Assembly (NCBI RefSeq): GCF_900544955.1
Contig: NZ_UQXD01000012.1
Coordinates: 1-54,212 of the forward strand
Source of the DNA: an uncultured Oscillibacter sp.
GTDB lineage: Bacteria > Bacillota > Clostridia > Oscillospirales > Oscillospiraceae
DNA length: 54,212 nt
Direction: 5' to 3'
Shown: piece after piece, positions 7,663-14,785 of the stretch
Numbering within the stretch: position 1 is the stretch's first letter
Layout: each line of letters starts with the position of its first letter
The notes under the pieces: generated by a model
Database searches by the model: none
What the model was told of the DNA's origin: nothing
What the model saw: only the letters and a program-made list of their open reading frames with translations
Position numbers and translations under genes: made by a program

Positions 7663-8948
7663 TATGCGGGCAGGGCGGCCAGGCCCGCCTCCACCAGCTT
7701 TTGCAGGCTCATGAGAATGCCCAGCTTGGCGTGGTACCAGGTTAGCCCTCCCTGGAAGTAGACGGCGTAGGGGGGACGGATAGGGCCGTCGGCGGAGAGC
7801 TCGATGGAGCTGCCCTGGACGAAGGCCCCCGCCGCCATGATGACGTCGGAATCGTAGCCGGGCATGGCCCAGGGCTCCGGCGTCACGTAGCTGTCCACCG
7901 GCGCGGCGGCCTGGATGCCCCGGCAGAAGGCCATCATGGCCTCCCGGCTGCCCAGGGTCACCGCCTGGATGATGTCGTGGCGGGGCTCGGCGGCGCCGGG
8001 CACACAGGAAAAGCCCAGCCGCTCGTAGATGTTGGCGGCAAAGATGGCGCCTTTCAGCGCCCCGGAGACCACGGTGGGGGAGAGGAAGAGGCCCTGGTAG
8101 AAGGCGGGCATCAGCCCCAGGTTGGCGCCCACCTCCTGGCCCAGGCCCGGGGCGGAGAGCCGGTAGGCGCACCGCTCCACGCAGGCCTTGGTGCCGCAGA
8201 TGTAGCCGCCGATGGGGGCCAGGCCGCCGCCGGGGTTTTTGATGAGGCTGCCCACCACCATGTCCGCCCCCAGGTCTGAGGGCTCCAGCATCTCCACAAA
8301 CTCGCCGTAGCAGTTGTCCACCATCACCTTCACGTCCGGCTTCACGGACTTGCAGAAGGCGATGAGCTGGCCGATCTGGGCTACGGAGAAGGAGGGGCGG
8401 GTGGCGTAGCCCTTGGAGCGCTGGATGGTGATAAGCTTGGTCCGCTGGTTGATGGCGGCCTGGATGGCGTCGTAGTCAAAGCCGCCGGAGGGGGTCAGGT
8501 CCGCCTGGGCGTAGGTGACGCCGTACTCCTTCAAGGAGCACTTGCTCTCCCGGATGCCAATGACCTCCTCCAGGGTGTCGTAGGGGGCGCCCACGGGGGA
8601 GAACAGCTCGTCCCCCGGCAGCAGGTTGGCGGACAGGGCCACGGTCAGCGCGTGGGTGCCGCAGGTGATCTGGGGCCGGACCAGGGCGGCCTCCGTGTGG
8701 AACACGTCGGCGTAGACCCGCTCCAGGTTGTCCCGCCCGGCGTCGTCATAGCCGTAGCCGGTGGTGGCGGCGAAATGGGTGGCGTTCACCCGGTTTTTCT
8801 GCATGGCGGCCACCACTTTTCCCTGGTTGTACTCCGCCGTGCGGTCGATGCCGTCAAACCGCTCCCGCAGGTCCGTCAGCACCTGCTCGCCAAACCGGTA
8901 GACAGCCGGACTGATGCCCAGCTGCTGATACATTTCTTCGATTTCCAT
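7662..8948 (-). CDS. Methionine gamma-lyase family PLP enzyme (YnbB/aluminium-resistance family)
   Basis: 428-residue fold-type I PLP enzyme of the Met_gamma_lyase (YnbB) family, long annotated as aluminium resistance protein. Visible signatures: HFAATTGYGYDDAGRDNLE near the start, a PLP-contacting MVDNCYGEFVE, and the likely Schiff-base lysine in GSLIKNPGGGLAPIGGY. Family members are linked to cleavage of sulfur amino acids, but the substrate is not settled. Start at the ATG at 8948: GAGG lies 7 bases upstream, whereas the upstream in-frame ATGs lack this. It stands alone, near but not within the methionine importer unit. Confidence 0.88.
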   Translation of the reverse strand: MEIEEMYQQLGISPAVYRFGEQVLTDLRERFDGIDRTAEYNQGKVVAAMQKNRVNATHFAATTGYGYDDAGRDNLERVYADVFHTEAALVRPQITCGTHALTVALSANLLPGDELFSPVGAPYDTLEEVIGIRESKCSLKEYGVTYAQADLTPSGGFDYDAIQAAINQRTKLITIQRSKGYATRPSFSVAQIGQLIAFCKSVKPDVKVMVDNCYGEFVEMLEPSDLGADMVVGSLIKNPGGGLAPIGGYICGTKACVERCAYRLSAPGLGQEVGANLGLMPAFYQGLFLSPTVVSGALKGAIFAANIYERLGFSCVPGAAEPRHDIIQAVTLGSREAMMAFCRGIQAAAPVDSYVTPEPWAMPGYDSDVIMAAGAFVQGSSIELSADGPIRPPYAVYFQGGLTWYHAKLGILMSLQKLVEAGLAALPA

Positions 8949-9021
8949 GATCAAACCTCGTTTTTTCTCATCTTCAGACTGAAATTTCATTATAGCAGGG
9001 CGGCGGCCGGAAGGCAAGCAC

Positions 9022-9056
9022 AGAAAAGGCGGCGTACACTTGGTGTACGCCGCCTT
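9022..9056 (-). terminator. Terminator of the NlpC/P60 gene
   Basis: 14-bp stem AAGGCGGCGTACAC / GTGTACGCCGCCTT with a 3-base loop. On the minus strand it runs into TTTTCTG. Confidence 0.8.
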
Positions 9057-9068
9057 CCGGGTTCATGC

Positions 9069-9968
9069 TCAGACGTGGATGCCGCCCACGAAATAGGTGT
9101 TGTAGTAGCCGCTGGTCAAATCGCTGATGATGACGCCGTTGCTGCGGGAAGAGGAGGAGTGGATGAACTGCCCGCCGCCTATGTAGATGCCGGCGTGGGA
9201 GCAGGCCTTTCCGGCATTGCGGCTGGGATCGTTGAAGAACACCAGGTCGCCGGGCTGGAGGGCGCCGATGCTCCACACCTTCGTGCCCACGCCGCTCTGC
9301 CACTGGCCTGTGGCGGTGTGGGGCAGGGAGTAGCCGAACTGCTGGTAGACGTACATGGTGAAGCCGGAGCAGTCAAAGCCGCTGGGGGAGGCGCCGCCGT
9401 AGACATAGCGGGTGCCCAGATGCCGCCGGGCGGTGTCCACAATGCTGTTGCCGGAGACGGAGGAATCGGAGCTGGTCAAATCCAGGAAGTCGCTGCGGAT
9501 GTACCCGGAGGTGCCGTATGTACAGGTGACGGCGTACCAGCCGTCCTCAAAGGCGGTGACGGTGACGGTGTCCCCCTCGTTCAGGGAGGCCAGCACGCCG
9601 GCGCCGGTGGAGGCGGTGGCGCGGACGTTCACGCCGTTGCTGTTGACGCGGCCGTAGGATTCGAAGATGTTGTCCTGATCGATGACCAAATATTCGGCGG
9701 AGACAAAGCCGGTCTTGCCGTCATAGCTGATTTCATACCAGCCGTCAAAGGAGTCATCCAGCACGGCAACAGCCACGCTTTTGTCCAGGGTTGCGACAAC
9801 GGAGGAGGAAGTGGAGGCCTCTGCGCGCAGTCTCAGGGAAGAGCCGGTGGTGGCGCCCACGGCGATGGCCATATCCTCTTCGGCGGCCAGGGCGGAGACA
9901 GCCAGCAGCACGGTGGCGGCGGCGGTCAGGAACAGAGTCCGCGCCGCCTTTCCTGCAAAGTGTGTCAT
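9069..9968 (-). CDS. Secreted SH3b - NlpC/P60 cell-wall peptidase
   Basis: 299-residue secreted protein. It has a signal peptide (LFLTAAATVLLAVSALAA), then two bacterial SH3 domains (about residues 35-95 and 108-165; LRLRAEASTSSSVVATL and VNVRATASTGAGVLASL), then a C-terminal NlpC/P60 (C40) domain. The catalytic Cys is in SGFDCSGFTMYVY (around residue 200) and the His in SHAGIYIGGGQFIHSSS. Such enzymes cut D-gamma-glutamyl-meso-DAP or related peptide bonds in peptidoglycan, with the SH3 domains binding the wall. It follows the small gene at 10014-10322 by 45 bases on the same strand, probably in one transcript. Confidence 0.93.
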   Translation of the reverse strand: MTHFAGKAARTLFLTAAATVLLAVSALAAEEDMAIAVGATTGSSLRLRAEASTSSSVVATLDKSVAVAVLDDSFDGWYEISYDGKTGFVSAEYLVIDQDNIFESYGRVNSNGVNVRATASTGAGVLASLNEGDTVTVTAFEDGWYAVTCTYGTSGYIRSDFLDLTSSDSSVSGNSIVDTARRHLGTRYVYGGASPSGFDCSGFTMYVYQQFGYSLPHTATGQWQSGVGTKVWSIGALQPGDLVFFNDPSRNAGKACSHAGIYIGGGQFIHSSSSRSNGVIISDLTSGYYNTYFVGGIHV

Positions 9969-10013
9969 GGGTGTTACGCTTCCTTTCGTCTGATCTTTTG
10001 TGGGGGGGAGCGC

Positions 10014-10322
10014 TTACTTTTCCTTACCGGCCAAAGCCCGCTCCAGCCAGATGGCGGCGATATCCATGGCGGCGTAAAGGCTGTCCTTTTCACTTTTCTT
10101 CACAACGCGGTCCCGGGACTTCAGATCCGGGTCCGTCAGCTGCAGCTGGACGGAGACCTTGGTGGCGACGTTGAGATCCTGGTCCTTCTTGCTGTCCAGA
10201 ACCTGCATCATGATGATATATTTCTCGGCCATCGTCCCGTAGTAAATCAGGTTGTCAACCCGACGGAGAGGGTGGCCCTTATAGATGAGGCCCTCCGCTT
10301 TCGCGGACTTGCTTTCTGCCAT
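10014..10322 (-). CDS. Conserved small protein of unknown function
   Basis: 102-residue, charged, soluble protein (MAESKSAKAEGLIYKGHPL ... AAIWLERALAGKEK) with no signal or membrane segment. I start at the ATG at 10322 because AAAGGAG lies 7 bases upstream; the longer frame has no such site. The phrase IYKGHPLRRVDNLIYYG reads like a conserved small-protein motif, but I cannot name the family. A textbook sigma-A promoter sits 30 bases upstream, so it is expressed and heads the transcript containing the NlpC/P60 gene. Confidence 0.8.
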   Translation of the reverse strand: MAESKSAKAEGLIYKGHPLRRVDNLIYYGTMAEKYIIMMQVLDSKKDQDLNVATKVSVQLQLTDPDLKSRDRVVKKSEKDSLYAAMDIAAIWLERALAGKEK

Positions 10323-10353
10323 AGAAACACTCCTTTGAAATAATTGTAACCGA

Positions 10354-10382
10354 ATTGTAACAGAATTTATCCGTTTTGTCAA
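10354..10382 (-). promoter_or_regulatory. Promoter of the small gene/NlpC unit
   Basis: Minus strand: TTGACA (10377-10382), 17-bp spacer, TACAAT (10354-10359). Near-perfect sigma-A promoter. Confidence 0.88.
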
Positions 10383-10481
10383 TAAAGGGCCGGACGATTT
10401 TGGCGGAAATTTTTGAGGGTGGGGGGACATGCGGGAGTTTGGTGGAGTCCTTGGGAGAAAAAGAATGCCATACGGCGGAAA

Positions 10482-10528
10482 AAAGGAACACGGCGCCCAA
10501 ACCAGCGGTTTGGGCGCCGTGTTCCTTT
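10482..10528 (-). terminator. Terminator of the iclR-type gene
   Basis: 22-bp perfect stem (10482-10503 with 10507-10528), loop AGC; on the minus strand followed by TTTTCC. The rest of the 10383-10562 gap shows nothing else. Confidence 0.85.
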
Positions 10529-10562
10529 ATGGATGGGGGCGGAAATAAGCTGTGTGCTTGCC

Positions 10563-11333
10563 TCAGGGAAGCAGGGTCAGGCGCCGGATGGTGTCCGCAA
10601 TCATGTCCCGGTAATAGGTGAGATTGTTTTGCAGGTCCCTGGAGGAGGAGATGCTGACGGAGGCATAGATTTCACCCGCGGCGGAGAAGACCGGCAGGGC
10701 GATGCAGTAGACGTCCGGGTGATACTCACCGCGGTCCATGGCGTAGCCGTTCAGCCGGATGGTGTTCAACTCCTCCAGCAGCATCTCGGGGGAGGTGATG
10801 GTTGCGTCCGTGCACTTGATATAGGTAAGGCGTGCGGCGATTTCACGCTGTTCATGCAAGGGCAGGTATGCCAGCAGGCATTTTCCGCCGGCGGCGGTGT
10901 AAATGAATTCGGATTCTCCGACGCCCTCCTCCACATTGGCAATCGGGAGATTGTTCTCAATGCGGTAGAGATTTACGATTTTGGAGTGGTCCAGGTCGCT
11001 CAGAATATAGAAGTTGACATTTTCGGAGGTCTTTTTTGCCAGTGCCTCCAGGGGCTGACGGACCATGCTCAGCAGGGATTCCGCCTTTGTCATATGGTAC
11101 ACAATGGAGAAAAACGCCATTCCAAGGCGATACCGGCGGGTTTCGCGGCTGTATTCAATATAGTTGAAAATCTGCATAGTTTTCAAAATGCGGTGGATTT
11201 TTGCAGGGTCCATCTGCAGGGCCGCCGCAATATCCTTTACGCGGCACCAGCCCTTTCCGGCCAGATAGTTGATGATTTCAATGGCGCTGTAGACGGACTG
11301 GTTGACTGAGCTCTTAGAAAGGTGATCCATCAT
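10563..11333 (-). CDS. IclR family transcriptional regulator
   Basis: 256-residue regulator. The N-terminal winged helix-turn-helix spans about residues 10-70 (SVYSAIEIINYLAGKGWCRVKDIAAAL), and the C-terminal IclR effector domain about residues 80-250 (RYRLGMAFFSIVYHM, YRIENNLPIANVEEGVGES, GYAMDRGEYHPDVYCIALPV). IclR proteins sense small organic acids or aromatic metabolites and often control an adjacent divergent operon. Start ATG at 11333: GGAGGGG lies 5 bases upstream; 11330 is an equally possible second ATG. It is transcribed away from the 2-oxoacid oxidoreductase/TRAP cluster across an AT-rich control region, so it is the likely local regulator of that cluster. Confidence 0.92.
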   Translation of the reverse strand: MMDHLSKSSVNQSVYSAIEIINYLAGKGWCRVKDIAAALQMDPAKIHRILKTMQIFNYIEYSRETRRYRLGMAFFSIVYHMTKAESLLSMVRQPLEALAKKTSENVNFYILSDLDHSKIVNLYRIENNLPIANVEEGVGESEFIYTAAGGKCLLAYLPLHEQREIAARLTYIKCTDATITSPEMLLEELNTIRLNGYAMDRGEYHPDVYCIALPVFSAAGEIYASVSISSSRDLQNNLTYYRDMIADTIRRLTLLP

Positions 11334-11367
11334 AATGACCCCTCCGAAAACTTTAATTATTGAAATT

Positions 11368-11396
11368 ATTATAGAAAGTATTTGGCTGGCCGTCAA
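11368..11396 (-). promoter_or_regulatory. Promoter of the iclR-type gene
   Basis: Minus strand: TTGACG (11391-11396), 17-bp spacer, TATAAT (11368-11373). Near-consensus, 35 bases before the start codon. Confidence 0.85.
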
Positions 11397-11559
11397 GGGA
11401 TGGGGAGGAGATTCTTTCTCCTCATTCCCGTTTTGACCGGCCTAAAGCGGGCCGCTGCCGTCTGCCGGACAAGACCAAATTTGTGAAAAATGTAAAAGCC
11501 CTTCGTCGAAATGGAAAAAAAGCAGGTGGTACAAGTGAAAAAAGAGACAAAACATTTTT

Positions 11560-11670
11560 CTGTAAGTTTAAATATTAAATTATAAATATCTAAAAATACA
11601 AATATTAAATACTTTGCGCTTAATAATTGAATTATATACGCGGTAGTGATAAAATAATTAAAAATAAAAG
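11560..11670. promoter_or_regulatory. AT-rich divergent control region with direct repeats
   Basis: The 373-base gap 11334-11706 holds no gene. Its right half is strikingly AT-rich against the GC-rich surroundings. The 11-mer AAATATTAAAT occurs twice, at 11570-11580 and 11600-11610, exactly 30 bp apart (about three helical turns). Such spacing suits cooperative binding of a regulator on one DNA face; the IclR-type protein next door is the obvious candidate (inference). Confidence 0.55.
11627..11655 (+). promoter_or_regulatory. Candidate promoter of the organic-acid operon
   Basis: TTGAAT (11627-11632), 17-bp spacer, TAAAAT (11650-11655), about 50 bases before the first start codon and just downstream of the direct repeats. 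Confidence 0.55.
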
Positions 11671-11706
11671 ACCGGAAAAAGAATCGAGGAGAGGGAGGTG
11701 TTCAGA

Positions 11707-11919
11707 GTGAACCGGGTAGTGATTCATCAGGAGTGGTGCAAGGAATGCGGGTATTGTGTCCATTTTTGCCCGCAGAAGGTCGTGCTGCGGAAGAGCGGGG
11801 AGGTCAACAAAAAGGGATACTGCTATATCGTTGCAGACCGGATGGAGCAGTGCATTGCCTGCGGAATTTGCGCGTTGGTGTGTCCCGAGATGGCGATTTC
11901 CGTGGAAAAGGACGCCTGA
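11707..11919 (+). CDS. korD: 2-oxoacid:ferredoxin oxidoreductase, delta (ferredoxin) subunit
   Basis: 70-residue two-cluster ferredoxin. The motifs CKECGYCVHFCP and CIACGICALVCP provide ligands for two [4Fe-4S] clusters. In four-subunit KOR/VOR-type enzymes this subunit carries electrons from the thiamine centre to external ferredoxin. Both GTG 11698 and GTG 11707 are in frame; 11707 sits 8 bases after GGGAGG and is preferred. It is the first gene of the cluster and is followed after 44 bases by the alpha subunit. The symbol reflects family, not a proven substrate. Confidence 0.9.
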   Translation: MNRVVIHQEWCKECGYCVHFCPQKVVLRKSGEVNKKGYCYIVADRMEQCIACGICALVCPEMAISVEKDA

Positions 11920-11963
11920 TGCGGGGAAGGGAAAAACGACGATCAGGAAAAGGAGAAACTCGT

Positions 11964-13034
11964 GTGAAAGCAGATGTTTTGATGCAGGGCAACAGCGCCA
12001 TTGCGGAGAGCGCGATCCGGGCGGGCTGCAAGTACTATTTCGGATATCCGATTACGCCGTCCTCGGAAATTGCAGAGTATTTTGCGCGGCGTGCCTGCCC
12101 GGGTGGCGTCACGTATGTCCAGGCCGAGACAGAGACGGCGGCATTCAATATGGTGGCAGGCGTCTCCGCCGCCGGCGGCGTGGGAATGACGGCCACATCC
12201 GGGCCGGGCTTTTGCCTGGGTGTGGAGGCCCTTTCCTTCATGTCCAGCGCCCAGCTGCCGGGGGTGGTGGTGGACTGCATGCGCCCCGGCCCCGGAGACG
12301 GAGAGATTCTCGCCGCGCAGGGGGATTACTTTCAGCTGACAAAGGGCGGCGGGCATGGAGACTACCGCTTGATTGTGCTGGCTCCATACTCCGTGCAGGA
12401 GCTGGCGGACTACACGGTGGAGGCGTTCCATCTGGCGCGGAAGTATCGGAATCCGGTGGTGCTGGCCAGTGACGGGGCACTTTCCAAGCTCTATGAGAAC
12501 ACGGTGCTGCCGGAACCGTGCCCGGAGGAGGACGACGAACTGGACTGGGTGCTGACCGGCGCGAAAGGCCGGGAGGCCCGGACCATCGTCACCTGCGGAT
12601 ATGGCCCGGAGCAGTGGGAGCGGCATTGCCTGGAGCTGCAGCGGAAGTTTTCTGAAATGCAGGCGGCGGAGCAGCGCTGGGAGAGCAGCTGGACAGAGGA
12701 TGCGGAAGTGATTGTGGTGGCCTACGGCAGTGTGGCCCGGGTGGCGGCGGATATGGTCAAGCAGGCCCGGGCCGCGGGCAGACGGGTTGGCATGATCCGC
12801 CCCATTACGCTGTGGCCGTTTCCGGAGAAGGCGTTTGCACCGGTGGCGGATCGGGCTTTTTTCGTGGTGGAGCTCAGCGCGGGGCAGATGGTGGAGGATG
12901 TCCGGCTGAATGCCGCAAAGAAGGAGAACGTCGCCTTCTACGGCAGGCTGGGCGGAAACATGCCCACTGCCGACGAGCTGTACGCCGCGCTCTGCCGGGC
13001 ATTTTTTCCAGGTGAGGAGGAAGAGGAAGCATGA
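11964..13034 (+). CDS. korA: 2-oxoacid:ferredoxin oxidoreductase, alpha subunit
   Basis: 356-residue alpha subunit. The hallmark GYPITPSSEIAEYF of the pyrimidine-binding domain lies about residues 30-45, followed by QAETETAAFNMVAGVSAAG and the TSGPGFCLGVEALSFM loop. The C-terminal transketolase-like domain begins near VIVVAYGSVARVAADMV. It starts with GTG at 11964 (AGGAG 8 bases upstream); longer in-frame ATG starts lie inside the ferredoxin gene and lack a site. The stop overlaps the beta-subunit start (ATGA). With beta it oxidatively decarboxylates a 2-oxoacid to an acyl-CoA. Sequence alone does not decide between 2-oxoglutarate, branched-chain or other 2-oxoacids. Confidence 0.92.
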   Translation: MKADVLMQGNSAIAESAIRAGCKYYFGYPITPSSEIAEYFARRACPGGVTYVQAETETAAFNMVAGVSAAGGVGMTATSGPGFCLGVEALSFMSSAQLPGVVVDCMRPGPGDGEILAAQGDYFQLTKGGGHGDYRLIVLAPYSVQELADYTVEAFHLARKYRNPVVLASDGALSKLYENTVLPEPCPEEDDELDWVLTGAKGREARTIVTCGYGPEQWERHCLELQRKFSEMQAAEQRWESSWTEDAEVIVVAYGSVARVAADMVKQARAAGRRVGMIRPITLWPFPEKAFAPVADRAFFVVELSAGQMVEDVRLNAAKKENVAFYGRLGGNMPTADELYAALCRAFFPGEEEEEA

Positions 13035-13771
13035 TGGTCTATCAAACCCCGGCGTCGATCACGGGGACGTATATGACGACCTGCGGCGGCTGCGGACACG
13101 GCCTGGTCACCAAGCTGGTGGCGGAGCTGATTGACGAGCTGGAACTGCGGGAATCCATGATTATGGTTTTGCCGATTGGCTGTGCCACCAATGCATGGGA
13201 GTATTACAGAGTGGACGCTTTCTGTGCGCTTCACGGTCGCGCACCGGCGGTGGCGACGGGGATCAAGCGGACCCGGCCTGACAACATTGTGGTTTCCTAC
13301 CAGGGGGACGGGGACTTGGTTTCGGAGGGGCTGTCTGAGATCATGCACGCGGCCATCCGCGGAGAAAAAATCACCGTGATTTTCATGAACAATGCCATTT
13401 TCGGCATGACCGGAGGCCAAATGGCGCCGACAACCCTTCTCCGGCAGGTCACCACCACCTCCCCCCACGGAAAGAGCGAGGTGTCGGACGGGTATCCGGT
13501 GAAAATGGCCGAGCTGCTGGCGGGGCTTCCGGGCTGTTATTACAGTGAGCGGGTGGCGCTCCATTCGGTGGCCAATATCCGGCAGGCAAAGCGGGCGATC
13601 CGGCGGGCGCTGCAATATCAAATGGAGGGACGGGGCCTCTCCTTTGTGGAGGTGCTGTCGCCGTGTCCCACCGGCTGGCGTGTCACGCCGGTGCAGGCGC
13701 TGGAGTGGATCGGCAGCAGCATGGTGGAGACCTATCCGCTGGGGGTCTACAAAGAACCGGAGGTGACGTGA
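13031..13771 (+). CDS. korB: 2-oxoacid:ferredoxin oxidoreductase, beta subunit
   Basis: 246-residue thiamine diphosphate-binding subunit. The CGGCGHG motif near residue 20 and the ThDP/Mg2+ motif YQGDGDLVSEG with downstream MNNAIFGMTGGQMAPTT are typical of KorB/VorB proteins. It overlaps the alpha gene by 4 bases and is followed after 3 bases by gamma, so subunits are made in step. The length is short and normal for the four-subunit class, in contrast to the long fused pyruvate enzymes. The substrate is not determined. Confidence 0.93.
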   Translation: MMVYQTPASITGTYMTTCGGCGHGLVTKLVAELIDELELRESMIMVLPIGCATNAWEYYRVDAFCALHGRAPAVATGIKRTRPDNIVVSYQGDGDLVSEGLSEIMHAAIRGEKITVIFMNNAIFGMTGGQMAPTTLLRQVTTTSPHGKSEVSDGYPVKMAELLAGLPGCYYSERVALHSVANIRQAKRAIRRALQYQMEGRGLSFVEVLSPCPTGWRVTPVQALEWIGSSMVETYPLGVYKEPEVT

Positions 13772-13774
13772 GGC

Positions 13775-14302
13775 ATGGAGAAAAAGTTGATCCTGTCCGG
13801 CATTGGCGGACAGGGAATCGTGATGATGGGGCAGTACCTGGGCTATGCGGCGATGAAGCTCGGGCGGAAGGTGACCCTTGCTCCCGCCTACGGCCAGGAG
13901 AAGAGGGGCAGCTATGTGCACTGTCAGCTGATTCTGGGGGAGGAACTGGCGGCCCCCTCCATTTCCAAAGCGGATGTGGTCTTTGCAATGGACGATGACT
14001 CCGTCCGCCTCTATGAACCCTGCGTGAAGAGCGGCGGCACACTGCTGGTCAATGCGGACGCCGTGTCGTGTTTGCCCGGAAGAGGGGATATCGCCACGGT
14101 GAAGCTGCCGCTGGCCTCCCTGGCGCTGGAGGCGGGGAATCTGAAGACGGCGAATATGGTGGGCCTGGGGGCCCTGGTCCGGTGCAGCGGCACGGTGCCC
14201 TTCGAGATTGTGCAGGAGGTCCTGCGCGAGCGGATGAAGCCGGCGCTGCTGGCGGAAAACCTGAGGGCGCTGGAGCTGGGCTATCAATTTGAACAGACAT
14301 AA
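13775..14302 (+). CDS. korC: 2-oxoacid:ferredoxin oxidoreductase, gamma subunit
   Basis: 175-residue gamma subunit with the usual GIGGQGIVMMGQYLG beginning and the PAYGQEKRGSYVHCQLILG segment, then a Rossmann-like body. In this enzyme class gamma helps bind CoA and stabilise the alpha-beta core. It completes a delta-alpha-beta-gamma set and lies 12 bases before the hot-dog gene, which is clearly co-transcribed. Confidence 0.92.
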   Translation: MEKKLILSGIGGQGIVMMGQYLGYAAMKLGRKVTLAPAYGQEKRGSYVHCQLILGEELAAPSISKADVVFAMDDDSVRLYEPCVKSGGTLLVNADAVSCLPGRGDIATVKLPLASLALEAGNLKTANMVGLGALVRCSGTVPFEIVQEVLRERMKPALLAENLRALELGYQFEQT

Positions 14303-14314
14303 GGAGGGGAATGT

Positions 14315-14746
14315 ATGCTGGGAGAAAAAGTGATGCTGCGGGTCCGGATGAGCGGGAAGGATGTCCACTATGCCGGCAACCTGGTGAACGGCGCCCGGAT
14401 GCTGGACTACTTCGGAGATGTTGCAACGGAGCTGGCCATTCGCCTGGACGGGGACGAGGCGCTGTTCCGCACCTATGAGCACGTGGATTTTCTGGCGCCT
14501 GTCCACGGCGGCGATTACATCGAGTATGTGGGATGGCTGGAGGCCGTTGGAAGAACTTCGCACCGGGTGGTGCTGGAGGCGTACAAGGTCATCGAGTCCA
14601 TGGAGAATGAGGCGTCCGAATCTGCGGCAAGAGTGCTGGACCCGCCGGTGCTGATTGGCCGTGCGGAGGGCGTCTGTGTCACGCCCAAGGAGTGCCAGCG
14701 GGGCGGACAGTCTCCGGCCTTTGTGGGACTGCGGGGCAACGCGTAA
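14315..14746 (+). CDS. kal: 3-aminobutyryl-CoA ammonia-lyase (Kal)-like hot-dog protein
   Basis: 143-residue single hot-dog protein. It closely resembles the 3-aminobutyryl-CoA ammonia lyase of anaerobic lysine fermentation: HYAGNLVNGARMLDYFGDVA, TELAIRLDGDEALF, YEHVDFLAPVHGGDYIE and VLEAYKVIE follow that family from memory. Kal eliminates ammonia from L-3-aminobutyryl-CoA to give crotonyl-CoA. Here the rest of the lysine pathway (aminomutases, kdd, kce) is absent from the window, so the real substrate may be another beta-amino- or beta-hydroxyacyl-CoA, or a thioester to be hydrolysed. AGGAGGGG precedes the ATG. It lies between the oxidoreductase and the LarA-like gene. Confidence 0.8.
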   Translation: MLGEKVMLRVRMSGKDVHYAGNLVNGARMLDYFGDVATELAIRLDGDEALFRTYEHVDFLAPVHGGDYIEYVGWLEAVGRTSHRVVLEAYKVIESMENEASESAARVLDPPVLIGRAEGVCVTPKECQRGGQSPAFVGLRGNA

Positions 14747-14785
14747 ATGACACCGGGCAATCCGGCGGGGAGGAGGGAAGAGACG

